From assembly GCA_030149405.1 (NCBI GenBank), contig JASBRM010000312.1, positions 1-7,772 on the forward strand: DNA of 7,772 bases, given 5' to 3'. Origin of the DNA: Neptuniibacter sp. (GTDB lineage: Bacteria; Pseudomonadota; Gammaproteobacteria; Pseudomonadales; Balneatricaceae). This document shows, piece by piece, positions 1 through 6,266 of this stretch. The notes below the pieces were generated by a model. It searched no databases. It was not told the DNA's origin and was given only the letters and a program-made list of their open reading frames with translations. Position numbers and translations under genes: made by a program. How positions within the stretch are numbered: position 1 is the first letter of the stretch; every line of letters starts with the position of its first letter.

Positions 1-77
1 TGCCCACCTTCCAGGAGATTGCCTCCGAGAATCGCGACCAGCGCTAGAATGACTCCAAGAACAGCTGCTAAATCCAT
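1..77 (-). CDS. motC: MotC, flagellar motor stator protein (MotA/PomA family), N-terminal fragment
   Basis: Only the first 25 codons and part of the next are in the window; the gene continues past the left edge. The translation begins MDLAAVLGVILALVAILGGN and continues with an LLEGG segment. This is the first membrane helix and following loop of a MotA/PomA-type stator subunit, and the GGN-LEGG pattern recalls Pseudomonas MotC. Such proteins pair with a MotB/MotD-type partner to form the ion channel that drives rotation; the coupling ion cannot be read from this fragment. The ATG shares its A with the cheB stop codon (TGATG). An AGGA ribosome binding site lies 7 nt upstream, inside the end of cheB, which suggests translational coupling. 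By analogy with Pseudomonas, motD should follow outside the window. The family call is fairly safe; motC rather than motA/pomA rests on neighbourhood and resemblance. Confidence 0.85.
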   Translation of the reverse strand, partial: MDLAAVLGVILALVAILGGNLLEGG

Positions 78-1300
78 CAACTCATCCTACGATTACTTAA
101 TAGGGGACCAAACTCAGTCAAATCCAGTATCGCATCGGCCAATCCGGCATTTACCACAGCCTGAGGCATACCGTAGATGGTGCTGCTTTCTTTGTTCTGA
201 GCCCAGATTGCAGCACCTTTCTGCCGCAACAGTTTTGCACCATCGCAACCATCCGCTCCCATCCCGGTGAGAATGATTGCCAGAACATTCTTACCATAAC
301 TTTTAGCCGCTGAAGCGTATGTAACATCAACACTGGGCTTGTAGGTAAGTCGTTCATCTCCGGGCATGATTTTGACTCGATCCTGCCCTCGTGGATCGAT
401 AATCATCTGGTGTCCACCTGGCGCAAGTAAAGCACGGCCCGGTATCAGTTGATCTCCATCCTCTGCCTCTTTCACTGAAATGTTGCATTGCTGATCTAAA
501 CGCGATGCGAACACCGACGTAAAAGTCTTAGGCATATGCTGAACCAGCAAAATAGGGTATGGGAAATTTGCGGGTAGTTGAGTCAAAATCTGCTGAAGTG
601 CCGCCGGCCCTCCCGTTGAGGAGCCAATCACCACGACCTTACAACCTGCGGGTATGGTCTTTTTGCCACTACTTTTTGGCTGTACGGCACCCGTCGAAGG
701 GCTGTGGGCGTTTGGTATACGACTGCGCAGTGAAGATACTGATGCAGCAGTACGTTGCTCAGGAGATCCTGTACGTTCCGTTAATCCTGGTTTGGAAGAA
801 AGCGGCTTTCTCGCAGGGCTTGTAGTTTCAGGGCGAAAAACCATCGACTTACTGCTACCGGCAGAGTCGCTACCACTGAAAATCGAACTTCTTTTGGCCT
901 GACGGGAATTCCCCAGCTCAACCACTTTATCACGCAGCTGTTTTTCAAGAGAACTGGAATGCTCCATCCACGCACGCATATCTTTGGAAAGATAATCCAA
1001 GGCTCCCGCTTCAAGAGCTTGCAGTGTAACCTGTGCACCTTCATGGGTGAGAGATGAAAGCATAAGGATATTGGTAGGGCACTCACGCATGATCACACGA
1101 ACGGCCTCAATGCCATTCATTTGAGGCATCTCAACATCCATAGTAATCAGATCAGGGCGTAAACGCTTGGCCTGTTCAACCGCCTCACGGCCATTTTGTG
1201 CAGAACCAACAACTTCTATCCGTTTATCCCCAGAGAGAAGGTCACTGATCCGATGGCGGAAGAAACCAGAATCATCAACTATCAGGACCTTAACTGGCAT
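77..1300 (-). CDS. cheB: CheB, chemotaxis response regulator protein-glutamate methylesterase
   Basis: CheB removes methyl groups from chemoreceptors (and deamidates receptor glutamines) when phosphorylated by CheA, giving adaptation. The protein has 407 residues. An N-terminal receiver domain (about 3-120) carries the acidic pair D9/D10, phospho-acceptor D55 in the TMDVEMP motif, and K106. The C-terminal esterase domain (about 218-400) carries the expected triad: S228 in GSSTGGP, H255 in VQHMP and D350 in GMGADG. Between them, about residues 120-216 form a Ser/Arg/Pro-rich, low-complexity linker, longer than in enteric CheB (about 350 residues in total). The ATG is preceded by AGGAGG (1314-1319) and by GGGAG 5 nt from the start. 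The gene follows cheA after 21 bp and overlaps motC by one base. All key residues are present, so it should be active. Confidence 0.97.
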   Translation of the reverse strand: MPVKVLIVDDSGFFRHRISDLLSGDKRIEVVGSAQNGREAVEQAKRLRPDLITMDVEMPQMNGIEAVRVIMRECPTNILMLSSLTHEGAQVTLQALEAGALDYLSKDMRAWMEHSSSLEKQLRDKVVELGNSRQAKRSSIFSGSDSAGSSKSMVFRPETTSPARKPLSSKPGLTERTGSPEQRTAASVSSLRSRIPNAHSPSTGAVQPKSSGKKTIPAGCKVVVIGSSTGGPAALQQILTQLPANFPYPILLVQHMPKTFTSVFASRLDQQCNISVKEAEDGDQLIPGRALLAPGGHQMIIDPRGQDRVKIMPGDERLTYKPSVDVTYASAAKSYGKNVLAIILTGMGADGCDGAKLLRQKGAAIWAQNKESSTIYGMPQAVVNAGLADAILDLTEFGPLLSNRRMS

Positions 1301-1321
1301 AGACGCTCCCTTCCCTCCTGA

Positions 1322-3418
1322 TCAGGAAGCGTAATGTTTCAACAGATTAGGTATATCGATAATCAATGCAATTCGACCATCACCTGTAATTGTTGCACCT
1401 GAAAGACCTGCCGTACCATGCAGAATAGTTCCGAGAGGTTTGATCACAACCTCTTCCTGACCAACCAGTTGATCAACCACAAACCCTACACGCTGAGTAC
1501 CAACGGTCACGATAACTACATGGCCTTGTTCTGGCAGATCTGCGCCCTGCTGACCATCAATCAACCAACGCTTCAAATGGAACAGAGGCAGAGCCTGATC
1601 ACGTACGATAATTACCTGCTGACCATCAACAACATTTGTTTTGGTCAGATCCAGATTAAAGATCTCATTAACATTTACCAGAGGCAGAGCAAATGCCTGA
1701 CCTTCCAGAATAACCATCAGTGTTGGCATGATGGCCAGAGTCAGAGGCACCTGAATCGCAATACGCGAACCCTGACCAATCACCGAGTCGATGTTCAGAG
1801 TGCCGTTAAGCTGGGTAATTTTGGTCTTAACCACATCCATACCCACACCACGACCGGAAACATCCGAAATCTCTTTTTTAGTCGAAAAACCAGCGGCAAA
1901 AATAAGATTAAAACATTCCTGCTCGGTCAAACGACGTGCGGCTTCGGCATCCATCATGCCACGTTCGATAGCCAGATTACGCAGTTTCTCTGCGTCCATC
2001 CCCGCACCATCATCCTGAATGACTAACAGGATATGGTCACCTTCCTGTTCAGCAGAAAGAAGGACATGACCTTCACGCGGTTTACCAGCAGCTTCTCGAA
2101 CATCAGGGGCTTCAACACCATGGTCAACCGCATTACGGACCAGGTGAATCAATGGATCGGCAAGTGCTTCAACCAGGTTTTTATCCAGATCAGTTTCTTC
2201 ACCGCGCAATTCCAGACGAATCTCTTTCTTGAGGTTTCGTGATAGATCTCGGATCAGCCTTGGGAATCGACCAAAGACTTTCTTAACTGGCTGCATACGG
2301 GTTTTCATTACTGACATCTGCAAGTCAGCTGTAACCATATCCAGGGTTCCCAGTGCTTTAGCCATCTCCTCATCTTCTCGGGTTACCCCAAGGCGGACAA
2401 GTCGGTTTCGAACCAATACCAGCTCACCAACCATGTTCATGATTTTGTCGAGCAGACGTGTATCTACACGCACATTACTTTCTGGTTGTGGCTTGGCTTG
2501 CTGATGAGCCGCTTTTACAGCAGCTGCAGCTGCGTCTTCTCGTTTCTTCTCGGGAGCTTTAGGTGCGGGCGCCGCTGGCTTTGGAGCAGGCGCAGGTGCA
2601 GCTGGTTCTGGAGCAGGGGTCGGCGCAGCAGGTGCTGGCGCGACCTCAGTCGGCCCCGATGCAAACGCCCCTTTACCCTGAGACTGCAATTCATCTAACA
2701 GCGCTTCAAATTCGTCTTCTGTAATTAGGTCACCACCCGCTGGCGCTGGGGCTGGAGCAGCCGCTGCCGGAGCACTTTGGTCAGAACCCGGGCCTTTACC
2801 AGCACCGTGTAATTCATCAAGAAGCGCATCGAACTCATCTTCAGTAATCAGGTCATCACCACCCGTAGCTGATGGTTCAGCTGCAGGGGCTGGCGTAAGT
2901 TCGCCACCCAGATCATCAAGAAGGGCATCAAATTCATCAGAGGATTGATCACCTGAGGCAACTGGCGCAGCCTGAGGTGTAGCAATAGGTTCGGGAGCAG
3001 GTTCTGGTGCAGCGGCTGGAGCAGGTGCGCCCCCCGTAGCAAAATCAACCAGGGATTGGAGCAGTTGCGGATCAGCGCTTTCAGGTTCTTGACCATTACG
3101 TACAGCGTCAAACATTACATTGACTGTATCCAGTGCCTGAAGCACTACATCCATCAATTCTGGCGTAACTTTGATATCACCATTTCTTAACAGGTCGAAG
3201 AGGTTTTCTGCGTTATGGCAGCAATCCACCATAGGTTCAAGCTGCAAGAAACCTGCGCCACCTTTAACTGTGTGGAAACCTCGGAAAATAGCATTCAGCA
3301 GATCACTGTCATCCGGCCGTTGCTCAAGATCAACCAACTGTTCAGAAAGCTGCTCCAGAATTTCCCCTGCTTCAACAAGAAAGTCTTCTAGAATTTCCTG
3401 ATCCACTTCCAAACTCAT
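1322..3418 (-). CDS. cheA: CheA, chemotaxis sensor histidine kinase
   Basis: CheA is the cytoplasmic kinase of the receptor-CheW-CheA array; it autophosphorylates and passes phosphate to CheY and CheB. It has 698 residues. Domain P1 (about 1-125) carries phospho-acceptor H49 in FHTVKGGAGF. Residues about 129-312 are Pro/Ala-rich linker with three acidic DEF(D/E)ALLD motifs, and I see no recognisable folded P2 domain. P3 dimerisation starts near 314 (RVDTRLLDKIMNMVGELV). The P4 ATPase has the N box HLVRNAVDHG (425-434), G1 DDGAGMD (469-475), the segment GFSTKKE, and G2 GRGVGMDVV (522-530). P5, the CheW-like domain, runs from about 560 to the end. GAGGAG lies 6 nt before the ATG, and the gene starts 12 bp after cheZ. 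Nothing looks broken. Presence in the flagellar cluster points to the kinase controlling flagellar motility. Confidence 0.98.
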   Translation of the reverse strand: MSLEVDQEILEDFLVEAGEILEQLSEQLVDLEQRPDDSDLLNAIFRGFHTVKGGAGFLQLEPMVDCCHNAENLFDLLRNGDIKVTPELMDVVLQALDTVNVMFDAVRNGQEPESADPQLLQSLVDFATGGAPAPAAAPEPAPEPIATPQAAPVASGDQSSDEFDALLDDLGGELTPAPAAEPSATGGDDLITEDEFDALLDELHGAGKGPGSDQSAPAAAAPAPAPAGGDLITEDEFEALLDELQSQGKGAFASGPTEVAPAPAAPTPAPEPAAPAPAPKPAAPAPKAPEKKREDAAAAAVKAAHQQAKPQPESNVRVDTRLLDKIMNMVGELVLVRNRLVRLGVTREDEEMAKALGTLDMVTADLQMSVMKTRMQPVKKVFGRFPRLIRDLSRNLKKEIRLELRGEETDLDKNLVEALADPLIHLVRNAVDHGVEAPDVREAAGKPREGHVLLSAEQEGDHILLVIQDDGAGMDAEKLRNLAIERGMMDAEAARRLTEQECFNLIFAAGFSTKKEISDVSGRGVGMDVVKTKITQLNGTLNIDSVIGQGSRIAIQVPLTLAIMPTLMVILEGQAFALPLVNVNEIFNLDLTKTNVVDGQQVIIVRDQALPLFHLKRWLIDGQQGADLPEQGHVVIVTVGTQRVGFVVDQLVGQEEVVIKPLGTILHGTAGLSGATITGDGRIALIIDIPNLLKHYAS
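2687..2938 (-). repeat. Three copies of an acidic DEF(D/E)ALLD motif in the CheA linker
   Basis: Within cheA, residues 161-170, 191-203 and 232-244 are three related peptides: DEFDALLDDL, ITEDEFDALLDEL and ITEDEFEALLDEL (DNA 2909-2938, 2810-2848 and 2687-2725). The core starts are 33 and 41 residues apart, separated by Ala/Pro-rich spacers. The last two copies are nearly identical, each followed by a short segment containing GKG. Each looks like a short amphipathic acidic helix. The arrangement is that of spaced docking motifs on a flexible tether; the partner is not shown by the sequence. Confidence 0.85.
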
Positions 3419-3430
3419 GCGGTGCTCCTC

Positions 3431-4216
3431 TTAAAAACCCAGGCTGGATAGTAAGTCGTCAACTTCGTCTTGATTACTCACAACATCAGGGCTGTTCTTT
3501 TTGACTTGAGGCCCTTCTGCCTGAACTTCAACTTTTTTATTCTCTTGTTCCTGGTCAGAAGCTGGTGCAGATTCAATACCAGACAGCTTCTCGACTTTAG
3601 CCGCCATCTCCATAAGTCCGATAAGATGACTTTCTACGTTCGTTACAAGAGTAATTACACGCCTGATCAACTGACCTGTAATGTCTTGATAACTCTGAGA
3701 TACAACAATGTCTGTGAGTTCGGCCCGAAGAGTCTTAATCGTTTGTTCCGATTCTTCTTTCACCGCACAAGTACGGTCATAAACTCCGTTTAGACCGTCA
3801 TGCTCTTTTTCCAATTGCCCCACAAGCGATAGCAGATCTGTAAAGCGTTCACTTTGTGAATCAAGCCTATCTACTAAAGATAGAGCATTATCAACCCTAT
3901 CCATGGTTTCATGAGCATTTTTTTCTGTGACTTCAATAACATAATTCAGACGATCCGCAGCATCAGCATCTGCATTATCATCCTCTTCGTCATCAACCTG
4001 TAGGCTACTTCCTAATTCGTTAGAAAAAGCTTTAATTGCCTCATGCAGACCTCGGGTAAGATGCCCCACCTCGGTAAAAAATACCTGATGCCTGAATTCA
4101 TGAAGATCCTGAATTATTTCCATTGCATGAGCTAGATCACCACCATCAAGAACAGAAACAAGTTCCTGTGCCTTATGCTGTAGTTCCATCTCAAACTGAC
4201 CGATACCTGACTTCAT
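3431..4216 (-). CDS. cheZ: CheZ, CheY-phosphate phosphatase
   Basis: CheZ speeds dephosphorylation of CheY-P and so ends the switching signal at the motor. The 261-residue protein is mostly helical. The active-site segment SQSYQDITGQ (173-182) matches the family pattern; D178 and Q182 correspond to D143 and the water-positioning Q147 of the E. coli enzyme. The extreme C-terminus, QDEVDDLLSSLGF (249-261), is the amphipathic peptide that binds CheY, tethered by a polar low-complexity stretch (about 215-245). A very acidic run (about 75-87) separates the first helices from the long four-helix-bundle region. The protein is somewhat longer than enteric CheZ (about 214). The gene lies 16 bp after cheY and 12 bp before cheA. 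An AAGG-type ribosome binding site lies about 10 nt before the ATG. Confidence 0.96.
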   Translation of the reverse strand: MKSGIGQFEMELQHKAQELVSVLDGGDLAHAMEIIQDLHEFRHQVFFTEVGHLTRGLHEAIKAFSNELGSSLQVDDEEDDNADADAADRLNYVIEVTEKNAHETMDRVDNALSLVDRLDSQSERFTDLLSLVGQLEKEHDGLNGVYDRTCAVKEESEQTIKTLRAELTDIVVSQSYQDITGQLIRRVITLVTNVESHLIGLMEMAAKVEKLSGIESAPASDQEQENKKVEVQAEGPQVKKNSPDVVSNQDEVDDLLSSLGF

Positions 4217-4232
4217 GCGTTACCGACCTTCC

Positions 4233-4616
4233 TTAACCTAGGCGCTCAAAGATTTTATCGATCTTTTCCTTGAGTACAGCGGCTGTAAACGGTTTAACAA
4301 CATAACCATTAACACCCGCTTGTGCCGCTGCAATTATCTGCTCTTTTTTCGCTTCAGCAGTAACCATCAACACTGGCATACTCGCCAGGTTAGGATCTGA
4401 ACGAACTTCTTTCAGCAGATCAATACCTGTCATTCCTGGCATATTCCAATCAGTTACCAGAAAATCAATGCCACCCTGCTTGAGAATAGGAAGCGCGGTC
4501 TGACCATCATCAGCTTCGGTGACATTGGTCATACCCAGGTCTTTCAACAGATTTTTAATAATTCGTCTCATCGTAGAAAAATCATCTACCACAAGAATTT
4601 TCATGTCTTTATTCAA
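4233..4616 (-). CDS. cheY: CheY, chemotaxis response regulator (flagellar motor switch signal)
   Basis: CheY is a single-domain receiver: CheA phosphorylates it, CheY-P binds the motor switch protein FliM, and CheZ clears it. It has 127 residues from a TTG start. It carries the acidic pair D11/D12, phospho-acceptor D56 in VTDWNMPG, T86, Y105 and K108 (in VVKPF), all the functional positions of the family. The TTG at 4616 is chosen because GGAGG (4623-4627) sits 6 nt upstream of it. The alternative ATG at 4604, which would give MKILVV as in Pseudomonas, is 18 nt from that site and has no other. No other start codon occurs upstream in frame before the TAA at 4665-4667. This is the first che gene after the 82-bp gap, so a promoter may lie just upstream. 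Confidence 0.96.
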   Translation of the reverse strand: MNKDMKILVVDDFSTMRRIIKNLLKDLGMTNVTEADDGQTALPILKQGGIDFLVTDWNMPGMTGIDLLKEVRSDPNLASMPVLMVTAEAKKEQIIAAAQAGVNGYVVKPFTAAVLKEKIDKIFERLG

Positions 4617-4622
4617 GACGAG

Positions 4623-4627
4623 CCTCC
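4623..4627 (-). promoter_or_regulatory. Ribosome binding site that selects the TTG start of cheY
   Basis: GGAGG on the minus strand is 6 nt from the TTG codon at 4616 and 18 nt from the in-frame ATG at 4604. The spacing favours the TTG start. Confidence 0.65.
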
Positions 4628-4633
4628 AACTTG

Positions 4634-4647
4634 AAACTGCGCAGTTT
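4634..4647 (-). repeat. Perfect 14-bp palindrome AAACTGCGCAGTTT upstream of cheY
   Basis: The sequence equals its own reverse complement and lies 6 bp upstream of the cheY ribosome binding site. As DNA it could be a site for a dimeric protein; as RNA it could form only a weak 5-bp stem with a GCGC loop. Its function is unknown and it may be chance, but it lies in the only sizeable intergenic gap of the window. Confidence 0.5.
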
Positions 4648-4655
4648 GTTGAGTC

Positions 4656-4682
4656 TACACGTTTTTACCACAATTACTTTGA
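4656..4682 (-). promoter_or_regulatory. Weak candidate sigma-28 (FliA) promoter for cheY
   Basis: On the minus strand TCAAAGTA (4675-4682) resembles the TAAAGTTT-type -35 element of sigma-28 promoters. Eleven bases later comes AACGTGTA (4656-4663), which matches the -10 consensus GCCGATAA at only three positions. The 11-bp spacing is right and the location fits, since fliA is the gene just upstream and che genes are commonly FliA targets. The -10 match is poor, so this is only a candidate; cheY may instead be read through from flhF-fleN-fliA. Confidence 0.25.
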
Positions 4683-4689
4683 GTGTGGT
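4667..4689. repeat. Inverted repeat ACCACA / TGTGGT in the fliA-cheY gap
   Basis: ACCACA at 4667-4672 and TGTGGT at 4684-4689 form 6-bp arms around an 11-base loop, 10 bp after the fliA stop codon region. In the direction of transcription no run of T follows (the next bases are AAAAACG), so it is not a convincing intrinsic terminator. It overlaps the candidate sigma-28 -35 element and could be an operator or chance. Confidence 0.35.
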
Positions 4690-4698
4690 CAACCCTTT

Positions 4699-5409
4699 TT
4701 AACGCCAATCACTCAGTCTGGAACGCAAACGCAGTGCCGCCTGACTATGTATTTGACTCACCCTGGATTCACTCACACCAAGAACCTGACCAATTTCTTT
4801 AAGGTTAAGTTCTTCATCGTAATATAACGCCAGAACGAGTTTTTCCCGTTCTGGTAAATTATTTATAGCGTCACTAAGAGCTTTTAGAAAAGCCTCACGC
4901 TCAAAATTCTTGTTTGGACCTGGATCATCATTAGCAAATGATTCTCCTGGGCCATCATGCTGAGGGTTTAACATCTCTTCAAAACTGAAGAGGCGACTTT
5001 CCAGACTGTCTTTTAACAGAGAGTGATACTCATCGACACTAATTCCAAGCTCTCTGGCTACCTCAGCATCACTTGCATCCTTACCTGTTCGAGCTTCGAC
5101 TTGCTGAATTGCTTCCGTCACTCTGCGACTGTTTCGATGTACAGACCTTGGTGTCCAATCGCCGCGACGAACTTCATCAATGATGGCACCTCGAATACGA
5201 ATCCCAGCATAAGTTTCAAAACTTGCACCTTTACTAGCATCATACTTCTTCGAAGCTTCAAGCAAGCCAACCATACCCGCTTGTATCAGATCATCAACCA
5301 GTATGGTCGCAGGCAATCTTGCCAACAAATGATGGGCAATACGTTTAACGAGTGGCGCATACTGCTCAATCAACTCATCGCTGGATTGTAACTGCAGCGG
5401 GTTATACAT
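4699..5409 (-). CDS. fliA: FliA, flagellar RNA polymerase sigma factor (sigma-28)
   Basis: FliA directs RNA polymerase to late flagellar and chemotaxis promoters and is normally held by the anti-sigma factor FlgM until the hook is complete. It has 236 residues, the usual length. Region 2 (about 16-85) contains LVDDLIQAGMVGLLEA and the -10-recognising segment FETYAGIRIRGAIIDEVRRGDW. Region 3 (about 86-135) starts with TPRSVHRNSR. Region 4 (about 183-232) has LPEREKLVLALYYDEELNLKEIG and a helix-turn-helix ending in GVSESRVSQIHSQA, which contacts the -35 element. The ATG is 15 bp after the fleN stop, with GAGG only 4 nt upstream, a rather short spacing. It is probably cotranscribed with flhF and fleN. 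An 82-bp gap follows before cheY. Confidence 0.98.
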   Translation of the reverse strand: MYNPLQLQSSDELIEQYAPLVKRIAHHLLARLPATILVDDLIQAGMVGLLEASKKYDASKGASFETYAGIRIRGAIIDEVRRGDWTPRSVHRNSRRVTEAIQQVEARTGKDASDAEVARELGISVDEYHSLLKDSLESRLFSFEEMLNPQHDGPGESFANDDPGPNKNFEREAFLKALSDAINNLPEREKLVLALYYDEELNLKEIGQVLGVSESRVSQIHSQAALRLRSRLSDWR

Positions 5410-5413
5410 ACTG

Positions 5414-5417
5414 CCTC
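5414..5417 (-). promoter_or_regulatory. Close-spaced ribosome binding site of fliA
   Basis: GAGG lies just 4 nt upstream of the fliA ATG, inside the 15-bp gap after fleN. The short spacing may make fliA translation modest or dependent on ribosomes finishing fleN; this is inference. Confidence 0.5.
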
Positions 5418-5424
5418 ATAATTC

Positions 5425-6252
5425 TCAGTCCGATGAACGCACTCCCTGAACGAGACGTTCAACAAAAAACTCTAAATGTCCCCGTGGGACAGCCTGAACT
5501 GGCCACCCATTTACTTTATTCGCTAATTGCTTATATGCCAAGGAGACTTTACTCTTCGGAAAAGCTTGCAAAACAGCCACTTGGCGCTGTACAGCTTTGC
5601 GAACATTTTCATCATAAGGGATTGAACCGACATATTGAAGAGTGACATCCAGAAAGCGATCAGTAACTGTTAAAAGCTTACCAAACATATTACGACCTTC
5701 CTGCTCACTGCGCACCATATTTGCCAGCACACGGAAACGCGTCATTCTATAATCCCGATTTAACAGTTTAATTAAAGCATACGCATCCGTAATTGACGTA
5801 GGCTCGTCACAAACAACCACCAAAACTTCCTGCGCAGCCTTGATAAAACTGATCACAGAATCAGAAATACCTGCCGCCGTATCCACAACCAGAACATCAA
5901 CATCATCAGCAACAGCACTAAATGCATGTATCAACTCAGCATGCTCATGCGGTGATAAAGCCGTCATCTCTTGCGTACCTGAAGATGCAGGCACAATTCT
6001 CAGATTATCATTCACAGACAACATGACATCAGGCAAACCACATTCACCATCAAGAACATCAGCAATGGTCCTTTGCGGCCGCAACCCCAGAAGAACGTCA
6101 ACATTCGCAAGACCCAGGTCAGCATCCATTAAAACGGTACGATGACCCATATCAGCCATAGCAAGAGACAGGTTCACCGAGACGTTTGTTTTACCAACCC
6201 CGCCTTTACCTCCGGTAACCGCAATAACCTTCACAGGCTTATGTTGATCCAT
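5425..6252 (-). CDS. fleN: FleN (FlhG), MinD-like ATPase controlling flagellar number
   Basis: FleN/FlhG is a P-loop ATPase of the MinD/ParA class that limits polar flagella to the proper number, working with FlhF; in Pseudomonas it also restrains the master activator FleQ. The 275-residue protein has the deviant Walker A GGKGGVGKT (14-22, with the signature lysine K16), the Asp-rich LMDADLGLANVDVLLGL (41-57), and a Walker B-like VVDTAAGISD (122-131) with D124. Further on are CDEPTSITDAYALIKLLNRD (148-167) and, near the end, a PRGHLEFFVERLVQ segment typical of the FleN group. The short N-terminus lacks the DQAxxLR motif found in many FlhG proteins, as does Pseudomonas FleN. GGAG lies 5 nt before the ATG, and flhF ends 14 bp upstream. 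A chromosome-partition ParA or division MinD is excluded by context and the tail. Confidence 0.96.
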   Translation of the reverse strand: MDQHKPVKVIAVTGGKGGVGKTNVSVNLSLAMADMGHRTVLMDADLGLANVDVLLGLRPQRTIADVLDGECGLPDVMLSVNDNLRIVPASSGTQEMTALSPHEHAELIHAFSAVADDVDVLVVDTAAGISDSVISFIKAAQEVLVVVCDEPTSITDAYALIKLLNRDYRMTRFRVLANMVRSEQEGRNMFGKLLTVTDRFLDVTLQYVGSIPYDENVRKAVQRQVAVLQAFPKSKVSLAYKQLANKVNGWPVQAVPRGHLEFFVERLVQGVRSSD

Positions 6253-6266
6253 AATTACTCCAACCC

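Noticed and set aside
19..270. Plus-strand open reading frame across the cheB-motC junction
   Set aside because: It is antisense to cheB and motC, both clearly identified by their conserved residues; the product is of random composition.
1418..2026. Open reading frame of 202 codons on the plus strand
   Set aside because: It lies entirely antisense to the conserved P4-P5 coding region of cheA, its product has no recognisable motif, and no convincing start signal was seen. It is a shadow of cheA.
4667..4689. Intrinsic terminator after fliA
   Set aside because: The stem is only 6 bp with an 11-base loop and no T run follows in the direction of transcription.
4687..4692. TTGACC as a sigma-70 -35 element upstream of cheY
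   Set aside because: No good TATAAT-like element follows at 16-18 bp; the nearest A/T-rich hexamers match poorly.
5425..6252. ParA or MinD for chromosome partition or division
   Set aside because: The Walker motifs are shared, but the CDEPTSITDAYALIKLLNRD and PRGHLEFFVERLV segments and the flhF-fliA neighbours identify FleN/FlhG.
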